Shown here: piece by piece, positions 58,082-64,000 of the stretch
Numbering within the stretch: position 1 is the first letter of the stretch
How the letters are laid out: each line of letters opens with the position of its first letter
DNA from: Streptomyces sp. NBC_00239
GTDB lineage: Bacteria; Actinomycetota; Actinomycetes; Streptomycetales; Streptomycetaceae
Assembly (NCBI RefSeq): GCF_036194065.1
Contig: NZ_CP108096.1
Span: 248,001 to 312,000 of the forward strand
Reading direction: 5' to 3'
DNA length: 64,000 nt
Notes under the pieces: model-generated
Databases searched by the model: none
Told to the model about the DNA's origin: nothing
Seen by the model: only the letters and a program-made list of their open reading frames with translations
Position numbers and translations under genes: made by a program

Positions 58082-59569
58082 GTGACGGTGACGAGGGAAA
58101 AGCGGTTGGTGCCGACGGGTGATTGCTTCTGCGGGTGTGGTGGGGAGGCGGGGATCGGGCGCTGGTTCATGCTCGGGCACGACATCACGGCCGCTGCGGC
58201 GTTGCGTGCGGTGCAGGGCGGGGTGACGTTGCCGGAGCGTCTGGTCGAGTCGGGGTTCGGGCCGGAGCGTTCGGTGGTCCAGGAGGCGGTCGACCGGGCG
58301 GGCTGGGCGCGTTGTGGGGGGTGTGCGTACGCGGGGGCGCCGGCGGGGCTGGCTGCTCATGTGCGCGGGGGCGGGTGCGGGGGCGCCGGGCGGGCCGAGC
58401 CGGGGCCGGACGGGGCGGGGGTGCCGGCGGGCGGCGTCCCGGCGGCCGAGGCGGCCGCCGGGGAGCTGTCCGCTGCTGCTGCGCCGGGGCGCGCCGCCGA
58501 GGCCCGTACGGGCCGTACGGGCGGGTCTGGCGGTTCGGGTGGTGGGGACGCTGGGCCGGTGCGGGTGGAGGCGGGTGTGGCTCGGGGGCTGGTGTTGCCG
58601 GGGCCGGATGACGGGTTGTGGCGGGAGGTGCCGCTGCATCTGCGTCAGCACCTGGAGGTGGCCGCGCACCGGCTGGTGTCGCAGGAGCCGGCGGTGTTGC
58701 GGGAGAAGGGGAATTCGGGGGTGCGGTACGCGCTGCGGGCGGCTGATGGCCGGCGGATGGGCGGGAAGCACTGGCTGGCGTTGCTGGGGGCGCCGAGGGA
58801 GTCGTTCGGCAGTGCGCGCAGTGAGCGGGCGCGGCGGGTGTTCGAGGTCCTGGAGCAGGTGGTGGCCGACTTCGTGGCGCCGGCCGTCGCGGGGAGCTCC
58901 GGGAGCGCGGGGTCCGCGCCCGGTTCTGCCGGGGCCGCCCCGGAGCCCGGCCGTGCGGCCGGGTCCGTCGACGGGTCCGTCCTGGTCTCCGGGGCCGGGC
59001 CTGGTGCCGGGGAGGGGGCGGCGGCGCCGGAGGGCACGGTGGTGGAAGGGTCCGCGGCTGTGCCGGGGCCGAGGGAGGCAGAGCTGCAGGCGGCCGATGA
59101 TGCCTCGTCCGAGCCGGCCGCCTCGACGTTGGCCTCCGCCTCGTCCGCCTCGGCGGTGTCGGCGGTGTCGGTGGTGCGGGTGGTGCGGGTGGAGACGGGA
59201 GCGGGCCGGGGCCGGCTGCTGCCCGGGGAGGACGACCCGGCGTGGGACGAGGTGCCGCTGCATCTGCGGCAGGCGCTGCGGGGTCCCGCGCACCAGCTGG
59301 TGACGCCGGTGCGGGGGCCGTTGGGGGCGAAGGAGCAGCGCCGTGTGCTGTCCGCGGTACGGGCGGCCCAGCGGATGCGGATGACGGGCGCGCACTGGCT
59401 GCTGCTGCTGACCGCCGAGCGGGAGGCCTTCGGGAGTTCGGGCAGCGCACGGGCGGGCGCGCTCTACAAGGTGCTCGAGCAGATCCTGGCCGAGTACCCG
59501 CCGCTCACCCAGGACCAGGAGGAGCCCGCCGCTGGGGAGCCCGCCGCCGAGGAGGCCGGCGCCGGCTGA
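58082..59569 (+). CDS. Protein with cysteine-rich N-terminus and duplicated domain
   Basis: The 495-residue product starts at GTG 58082 (a second GTG lies two codons on). The N-terminus GDCFCGCGGEAGIGRWFMLG then HD is a Cys-Cys-His pattern common in phage/plasmid proteins of actinomycetes. Two copies of a 90-residue domain follow, near 180-270 (VPLHLRQHLEVAAHRLV ... GGKHWLALLGAPRESFGS) and 380-475 (VPLHLRQALRGPAHQLV ... TGAHWLLLLTAEREAFGS), separated by low-complexity Gly/Ala/Ser/Pro linkers. DNA binding to repeated sites would fit the duplicated domain and nearby 13-base array, but this is speculative. Confidence 0.65.
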   Translation: MTVTREKRLVPTGDCFCGCGGEAGIGRWFMLGHDITAAAALRAVQGGVTLPERLVESGFGPERSVVQEAVDRAGWARCGGCAYAGAPAGLAAHVRGGGCGGAGRAEPGPDGAGVPAGGVPAAEAAAGELSAAAAPGRAAEARTGRTGGSGGSGGGDAGPVRVEAGVARGLVLPGPDDGLWREVPLHLRQHLEVAAHRLVSQEPAVLREKGNSGVRYALRAADGRRMGGKHWLALLGAPRESFGSARSERARRVFEVLEQVVADFVAPAVAGSSGSAGSAPGSAGAAPEPGRAAGSVDGSVLVSGAGPGAGEGAAAPEGTVVEGSAAVPGPREAELQAADDASSEPAASTLASASSASAVSAVSVVRVVRVETGAGRGRLLPGEDDPAWDEVPLHLRQALRGPAHQLVTPVRGPLGAKEQRRVLSAVRAAQRMRMTGAHWLLLLTAEREAFGSSGSARAGALYKVLEQILAEYPPLTQDQEEPAAGEPAAEEAGAG

Positions 59570-59706
59570 ACCACCGCGCAGGGCCCCGGGCGCACCGCGC
59601 GGGACCTCGGGCGCGTTCTCCGTCCGGGCCCGGCCGTCCTGGCCGCGCCCCGTATCTCGGACGCCGCCGCCGGTCGCCGCGCCGCGTCCCGCGTTCGCGG
59701 TGGGGG

Positions 59707-59979
59707 TCAGCGGCGCTTGCGGCGGCGGGGCCGGGAGTGCTCCCCGGCGAGGGTGCGTTCGCGGGTCGTGACCGTGTACGCGCGTTCGCGCAGGTCGAAG
59801 ACCACCCACGGGCTGTTGCCGTGGTTGCCGGAGGCGTAGGGCTGGTGCTGCCAGTTGTTGCCGCTGCCGTAGCGGTCGTGGAAATCGGGGTGGAGTTCGG
59901 CGCCGACGAGGGCGTTCAGGGCGTCCGCGAGGTTCTGCCAGAGGGTGGCGGTGTCGGGCTTCGCGGTGGTGGTGTCCAT
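59707..59979 (-). CDS. Hypothetical small protein
   Basis: The 90-residue product starts at ATG 59979 behind CCGGAG. It contains WQNLADALNALVGAELHPDF, Asn/Gly-rich GSGNNWQHQPYASGNHGNSP and a basic tail SRPRRRKRR. No family recognised. Second gene of the 60.5-59.7 kb unit, separated by 286 bases from the first. Confidence 0.55.
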   Translation of the reverse strand: MDTTTAKPDTATLWQNLADALNALVGAELHPDFHDRYGSGNNWQHQPYASGNHGNSPWVVFDLRERAYTVTTRERTLAGEHSRPRRRKRR

Positions 59980-60139
59980 CGGATGGTGCTCCGGTTCTGT
60001 ACGAGGTGGCGCCGGGGCCCGCCGTGGCCCGGCCAGGGCGCGGCGGGCGAGGGCGGGGTGGGGGACGAGGGCGAGCCATTGGCTGCCCCGGGCGGTGACC
60101 ACCTCGATCGCGGCCCGGGGCCCGGGGCTGTGCTGGGCG

Positions 60140-60163
60140 GGTGTTGCCGGGCGCGGCAACACC
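60140..60163. repeat. GGTGTTGCC...GGCAACACC palindrome, copy 1
   Basis: Perfect nine-base arms with a six-base centre. Related palindromes occur at 62504-62534, 62968-62990 and 63119-63141. The 59980-60265 gap holds nothing else recognised. Confidence 0.75.
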
Positions 60164-60265
60164 GTGGTCGTCCGGCCGGGGAGGGGCCGGGGCCCCTGTG
60201 CGCGTTGTCTCGTCCGTGCTGGGGCTGTTGCGGCTGCTGGGGTCCTGGGGAGGGCTCGCGCGGTG

Positions 60266-60511
60266 CTATGCGGCCTGGTGGCTGGCCTTGCGGGTGAGGT
60301 CGATGAAGTTCGTGACGCGGCTTTCGATTCCACGGCGCAGGCGGTCGTCGGCCGGGTTGTCGGCGAATTCGAGCAGTTCCGTGTGCATCAGCGTCAGGAA
60401 GTCGATCGCCTGCTGGGGGTCGGTCAGGGTGCTGTCGGTTTCGAACGTCCCGATGAGCTTGGTGACTTCACCGGCGAGGGTGCGGGCCTGGTCTGCCTCG
60501 GACTGGTTCAT
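60266..60511 (-). CDS. Hypothetical small helical protein
   Basis: The 81-residue product starts at ATG 60511 behind AAAGGA. It is helical throughout (DQARTLAGEVTKLIGTFETD, IDFLTLMHTELLEFADNPAD). No family recognised. First gene after the promoter at 60566-60595. Confidence 0.6.
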   Translation of the reverse strand: MNQSEADQARTLAGEVTKLIGTFETDSTLTDPQQAIDFLTLMHTELLEFADNPADDRLRRGIESRVTNFIDLTRKASHQAA

Positions 60512-60565
60512 GGGGTCCTTTCCCGAAGGGGTGAGGGCGGGGTGTTCCCCTCACCGTCAGTTACT

Positions 60566-60595
60566 AATGTACTTCAAAAGGGGGGTAGATGTCAA
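60566..60595 (-). promoter_or_regulatory. Family promoter
   Basis: Minus strand GACCCT, GCACAT, TTGACA (60595-60590), 18 bases with C6 and TTTTGAAG, TACATT (60571-60566). The leader carries a different hairpin (GGTGAGGG...CCCTCACC) instead of the ANGCAAG form. Confidence 0.8.
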
Positions 60596-60677
60596 ATGTG
60601 CAGGGTCTTTGGGTGTGTGCTGCGCCGCCTGCCGTTCTCGCCCGGGGGGCCTGTCGTGGCGTGGTGCGGGCGGGTGT

Positions 60678-61262
60678 TCAGCGCGGGGGTGTGTAGCGGA
60701 TGCGGGCGTAGGTGATGGCTTCGGGCCAGACGCCGAGGGTGCGCAGGTAGCGGCGGATGACGTCGTCCTTGGTGCGCCCAGTGGCACGGGCCGGGGCGGT
60801 GCCGTCCGGGGTGGGGTCGATGTACCAGCCGGTGGCGCGGCCCGGGGCGTTGCGGGTGCGGCCGAGGGCGGCCCGGGGCGGTGTGGCGTGGCGGGTGCCG
60901 TGGGTGACGGTGACGGTGCCGTGGCCCGGCCCGGTGAGCTCGGCCTCGACGACGACGGCGCGGCCGGTGGCCTTCAGGTGGAGCCGGTGCACCTGGTCGA
61001 CGGCGGCGCGGGGGACGGCGCTGCCCCAGTGGTTGGCCCGGCCGTCCGGGAGGCCGGTGAGGTGCGCCTCGTACAGGGCGCGCCCCGTATCGGTCGGGTG
61101 CAGGTCGTAGTCGTCGCTGCCGATGGTGAGCAGGCCGCAGGCCACGGCGTCGTCGAGGTGGGTGCCCAGGCCCATCGGGGTGATGTGCTTGATCGCGTCG
61201 CCCTCGGCGGCGCCCTTGACCAGGGCGAGGATGTGCGTCGGGCTGGCGTAGTGCGTGCTCAT
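60678..61262 (-). CDS. Hypothetical protein, possible winged-helix N-terminus
   Basis: The 194-residue product starts at ATG 61262 behind CAGGAAG. Residues about 20-80 (LGTHLDDAVACGLLTIGSDD ... LHPTDTGRALYEAHL) resemble the helix-wing pattern of small winged-helix proteins. The middle is rich in Thr/His/Arg and the end reads VIRRYLRTLGVWPEAITYAR. Family unassigned. Second gene of the unit read from 62141. Confidence 0.6.
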   Translation of the reverse strand: MSTHYASPTHILALVKGAAEGDAIKHITPMGLGTHLDDAVACGLLTIGSDDYDLHPTDTGRALYEAHLTGLPDGRANHWGSAVPRAAVDQVHRLHLKATGRAVVVEAELTGPGHGTVTVTHGTRHATPPRAALGRTRNAPGRATGWYIDPTPDGTAPARATGRTKDDVIRRYLRTLGVWPEAITYARIRYTPPR

Positions 61263-61399
61263 GGGGGGTGCTTCCTGTCGTGTCGGGGCCCGGAGGCGGG
61301 GCGCCTGCTGCGCCTTTGTGCTCGGTGCGGGCGGCCGGCCGCCGGGCGGTGCGGGCCGACTGGCCCGCCGTCTCCCTTGGGGCGGCGGGCCGGTGTGTG

Positions 61400-62092
61400 T
61401 CAGAGCTGCGGGGCGTGGGGCGCCAGGGCCTCGGGGAGGTGCTGGGTGTAGAGGCCTTCGAGTCCGGCGGGTGCGATCAGGCCCCAGCTGAAGGTGCCGG
61501 TCTCGGGGTAGAACCAGCCGCGCATCCGGCTGGGGGCGTCGTGGGTGCGGATGACGCCGACGCCGTAGACCTCCAGAGTGCCGTCGTGGAGGCCTTCCTG
61601 CTGCTCCTTGGTGAGGTGGTCGACGTTGTAGTACTTGTCGAACTCCTCGTCGGTGACGACGGCGAGCACGGGGCTGAAGTCGTCCTCGACGCCGTTCCAG
61701 CTACGGGCGCGGGCGAGAGAGGCCAGCGCGTCCGCGCGGGTGGCGCAGGTGTCGCGGTAGAGGACGCGGTCCCTGTGGTCGGGGATCTCGTCGGTGTCGT
61801 ACTGCCATGCCTCGACCTGGTGGCGGGCGTGGGTGCCGACGCCGTTGTGGCGCTTGCGCAGGAAGCCGAAGGGCTTGCCGTCGACGACGACGGGGTGGCG
61901 CTCGGTGCAGAACTCGCAGGTGATGCCGACGTGGCGCAGGAAGCGCTGGAGGCGCGGGAAGCGGGCGAAGCGGGTGCCGCAGTTGCAGCAGGTGTACACC
62001 TCCCAGCTGTTGGGGTTGCCCACCGAGTCGTGGTTGCAGCGGGGGCACGCGTAGGTGGCGCCGGTCTTCCAGTCGATCACGTTGTTGTTCAT
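61400..62092 (-). CDS. Zinc-binding hypothetical protein
   Basis: The 230-residue product starts at ATG 62092 behind CAGGAGGA. CPRCNHDSVGNPNSWEVYTC followed by CNCG forms a zinc ribbon near residues 16-40, and CEFCTERHP near 60 adds another pair. The C-terminal half has EEFDKYYNVDHLTKEQQEGL and a Trp/Gly-rich end. No family recognised. Closest gene to the right end of the replicon. Confidence 0.65.
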   Translation of the reverse strand: MNNNVIDWKTGATYACPRCNHDSVGNPNSWEVYTCCNCGTRFARFPRLQRFLRHVGITCEFCTERHPVVVDGKPFGFLRKRHNGVGTHARHQVEAWQYDTDEIPDHRDRVLYRDTCATRADALASLARARSWNGVEDDFSPVLAVVTDEEFDKYYNVDHLTKEQQEGLHDGTLEVYGVGVIRTHDAPSRMRGWFYPETGTFSWGLIAPAGLEGLYTQHLPEALAPHAPQL

Positions 62093-62140
62093 GGCTTCCT
62101 CCTGGCTTCGGGGCGGGGCGCTCACCCCGATGTGCTCATT

Positions 62141-62169
62141 AATGTACCCCATCAGGGGGGGGAGATCAA
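62141..62169 (-). promoter_or_regulatory. Family promoter, last before the terminus
   Basis: Minus strand GACCCC, six bases, TTGATC (62169-62164), 17 bases with C8 and TGATGGGG, TACATT (62146-62141), AATGAGC. Drives 62092-60678. Confidence 0.8.
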
Positions 62170-62503
62170 AACAAAGGGGTCGCGCTTGTTCTGCTCCGGC
62201 GCGCGCTGACTGCCCGGGGCGCCGAGCCGCCGAGCTGCGCACCGGCCACAGGCGCCGGGGGGCTGGTGCGCCGCCGGCGCCATCCCGCTGGTTGCGGGCG
62301 GGCTGCGTTCCCGCTGGCGGACGGGTTGTTCAGCGTTGTTCGGCATTGTTCGCCGGCACTCGGCCTTCGGCGCCCCGGCCGCCGCGGCGAGTCACTGGCG
62401 GCCGCACCCGCGCGGGCGCCATGCGCTCGTCGCCCTGGGGCTGTCCGGCGTCGGGTGTTGCGAGGCCGGCAACGATCCCGCGCCTGTACGCGGCACCCGC
62501 GGC

Positions 62504-62534
62504 CGTGGTGTTGCCCGTGCCCGGCAACACCACG
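62504..62534. repeat. GGTGTTGCC...GGCAACACC palindrome, copy 2
   Basis: Twelve-base perfect arms (CGTGGTGTTGCC / GGCAACACCACG) around seven bases. A degenerate copy with five-base arms lies at 62457-62473. Confidence 0.75.
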
Positions 62535-62967
62535 ACAGGGGCCTGGCCGTCGTCCTGGAGCTGTGGCACCTCCGCCGCCCCGCCCCTACGCCCCACCACC
62601 TGACCGCGACGGGCCGTCGCGCCCGCGACCCCGCCCGCGGCGCCGGCGCCCGCCTCGCCGAGCTCGGCCGGCCCCGCTGCGCCCCGCCCCCTCGCCGCCC
62701 GCCGGGGTTGTGGAGGCAGGCGTCCGCCGGCGTCCAGAACTGTCCAATTCTGTCCAACCGCATCCAGGAACGGGGCCCGCAGAACCCCGTCGGGCCTGCT
62801 CGGTGTCACCCCGTGGTGTCCCCCTGGTGACCTGCACTTTTCGACGTCGGCGGGCGTGACACGACAGACGCCGTACGGCCGGAGGCCGTCACCCCGGGCG
62901 CCTTGGACGGACGGCAGCCGGCGCCCAACCGGGCTGCTGCGCCCCGCGGCCGGCGGTGCGGCCGGGT

Positions 62968-62990
62968 GGTGTTGCGAGCCCCGCAACACC
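62968..62990. repeat. GGTGTTGCG...CGCAACACC palindrome, copy 3
   Basis: Nine-base perfect arms around AGCCC. The base next to the centre differs from the other copies (G/C instead of C/G) but stays paired. Confidence 0.75.
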
Positions 62991-63118
62991 CCTTCGCCGC
63001 TCGGCCGGCCGCCCAGGCCCCGGCCGTCTCCTCGTGCCCCCGGGCAACAGCAAGCCGTACGACGTCGCGGCCCCTCCCCGCCGCGCAGGCCGGGCCCCCA
63101 AGACGACGGCCTGGAGCC

Positions 63119-63141
63119 GGTGTTGCACCCCCGGCAACACC
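63119..63141. repeat. GGTGTTGC...GCAACACC palindrome, copy 4
   Basis: Eight-base perfect arms around a seven-base centre. Confidence 0.75.
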
Positions 63142-63454
63142 ACCGCCGAAGCCGCCGCCCGGCATCCCCGCCGCGAGGCCGTCCCGCGCCGTCCGACGCC
63201 GTCCAAGAACGTCCAGAAACGTCCAGCCGACGCGACGAAGGACGCTGCGCCCCGCCACCGGGTGCCGCTCGTGAGCGAGTTGTTCGCGGTTGTTCGGCGT
63301 TGTTCGGTGGCATCCGGCGCCGCCCTGCCCCCCACCCCTACGTTCCCGCACCGTCGCTGCGACCCGACCGCAGGCACCTCGTGGGCTGCGTCCGCTCGGT
63401 GTCCGTCTGCCCACGTCGGTGTCCACGTGCCGACGGGCCCCGAGCCGGGCTTTG

Positions 63455-63468
63455 TACTTTGCAAAGTA
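63455..63468. promoter_or_regulatory. Perfect palindrome TACTTTGCAAAGTA
   Basis: A 14-base perfect palindrome with flanking TTTG...GG, A+T-rich in contrast to its surroundings. It resembles operator sites of GntR-type plasmid regulators; no adjacent gene identifies its user. Confidence 0.5.
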
Positions 63469-63599
63469 GGACCGAGGACGCCGAAAATGTGATGTCTAAC
63501 ACACAGGCAAGACGGGTGACACTAACTCAAAACACCACAAACAGAGCCCTATTCACACCGCTCAACCTCCGGCCGGCACCCGACAACGCACACCCCCCA

Positions 63600-64000
63600 C
63601 TCCCTCGCCGCCGAGCGAAGCGAGCCCTCCCTGAACCCCCGAGCACCCGCACCCGACGAGCACACCGAAGAGCGCGGAGCGCTCCACCCAAGATCAAAAC
63701 GACCCTCCCGAACCCATCACTCAACGTAACCGGAGCGCGGAGCGCTCCGGCACCACCCAACCAAGGCCGGAATGCGAAGCATCCGGCCGGAACGCCCAAC
63801 TCCGGAGCGCAGCGCAGGAGTTGACCCACCCTCACCAACCAGTGGGGCGCGGAGCGCCACCCCACCCACCAGCGCGGGCGCAGCCCGCCGCCGCAGCCGG
63901 AGGCCGGGCGCGGGGCCGGAGGCCCCGCCAACTCCCGGGCGAAGCCCGGGAGTTAACCGTACGCACCCGCGAAGGGCCGAAGGCCCGAGCAACCCCGGCC
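63600..64000. repeat. Telomere-like palindrome series at the replicon end
   Basis: Successive hairpins with three-base loops: GAGCGC-GGA-GCGCTC near 63676; CCGGAGCGC-GGA-GCGCTCCGG near 63730; CCGGAATGC-GAA-GCATCCGG near 63768 (one bulge); AACTCC...GGAGTT around 63799; GTGGGGCGC-GGA-GCG...CCCCAC near 63843; GCGGGC-GCA-GCCCGC near 63875; GCGGGGCC-GGA-GGCCCCGC near 63910; an 11-bp AACTCCCGGGC-GAA-arm near 63930; GGGCC-GAA-GGCCC near 63974. This is the known architecture of Streptomyces telomeres. Read inward from 64000 it does not begin with the archetypal CCCGCGGAGCGGG, so the end is either non-archetypal or not complete. Confidence 0.8.

Larger units (their letters stand above)
62180..63590. 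other. Gene-free subtelomeric region with repeated cis-elements
   Basis: No coding frame is supported. Contents: TTGTTCGGC-type triplets at about 62326-62353 and 63281-63310 (ten-base period); GTCCA clusters near 62731-62768 and 63195-63235; palindromes at 62504, 62968 and 63119; the polar word at 62813; and the perfect 14-base palindrome TACTTTGCAAAGTA at 63455-63468. From about 63485 to 63560 the sequence is unusually A+T-rich for this replicon. Confidence 0.6.

Noticed and set aside
57812..60079. 755-codon open frame on the minus strand
   Set aside because: It runs through the C-rich stretch and antisense to the gene at 58082. Its translation is almost only Pro/Arg/Ala/Thr, as expected where stop codons are rare.
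62055..63824. Long plus-strand frames in the subtelomeric region
   Set aside because: They are Pro/Arg-rich, overlap the palindromes and show no ribosome sites or domain features.

Overview
The window is very G+C-rich, uses ATG/GTG/TTG starts with strong Shine-Dalgarno sequences, and is packed with short overlapping genes. Its last 400 bases hold a series of palindromes with trinucleotide loops (GGA, GAA, GCA), which is the hallmark of Streptomyces linear-replicon ends. I read it as the right arm of a linear plasmid (or plasmid-like linear replicon) of Streptomyces or a close relative. No virion structural genes, rRNA, tRNA, CRISPR array or insertion sequence was recognised.

Layout. (1) 1-6.4 kb, rightward: a 5'-truncated zinc-finger protein, a helix-turn-helix protein, a remnant of a primase/polymerase, a RapZ-like domain fused to a LuxR-type helix-turn-helix, and a 922-residue protein with a Ser/Thr kinase domain. 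(2) 16.3-6.5 kb, leftward: about thirteen tightly coupled genes behind one promoter, ending in a Mesh1-like HD hydrolase, a STAND-like NTPase and a PD-(D/E)XK nuclease. (3) 16.7-24.2 kb: two convergent large paralogues with ParA/MinD-like domains whose Walker lysines are replaced, plus small accessory genes. (4) 24.2-27.1 kb: a polymorphic-toxin cluster, with an ADP-ribosyltransferase-like protein, a YrhB/Imm35-like protein and a papain-fold protein. The two toxins share an N-terminal cysteine motif and an upstream element. (5) 27.3-32.6 kb: an operon with an NAD-dependent DNA ligase and a DUF932 protein. (6) 35-62.2 kb: a mosaic of about seventeen short transcription units, nearly all leftward, encoding mostly unrecognised small proteins. 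(7) 62.2-64 kb: a gene-free subtelomeric region and the terminal palindromes.

The most striking feature is shared control. From 24 kb onward about twenty units carry nearly the same promoter: GACCCT, six bases, a TTGNCN -35 box, a 16-18 base spacer that is C-rich then G-rich (often an inverted repeat), and a TACATT -10 box. Ten of the resulting 5' leaders carry a small hairpin with loop ANGCAAG whose stem covaries, usually followed by a CCACCACGAACA-like stretch. Superimposed on everything is an 11-base word, GTGGTGTCCCC, present ten times exactly and twice with one mismatch, always on the + strand. Other cis-acting candidates are a duplicated iteron locus (46.85 and 54.33 kb), a 13-base tandem array at a strand-composition switch (57.8 kb), a hairpin cluster at 44.8-45.2 kb, and repeated GGTGTTGC...GCAACACC palindromes near the end. 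Together they suggest a replicon with one global regulator for its accessory cassettes and several candidate maintenance loci. These functional readings are inference.
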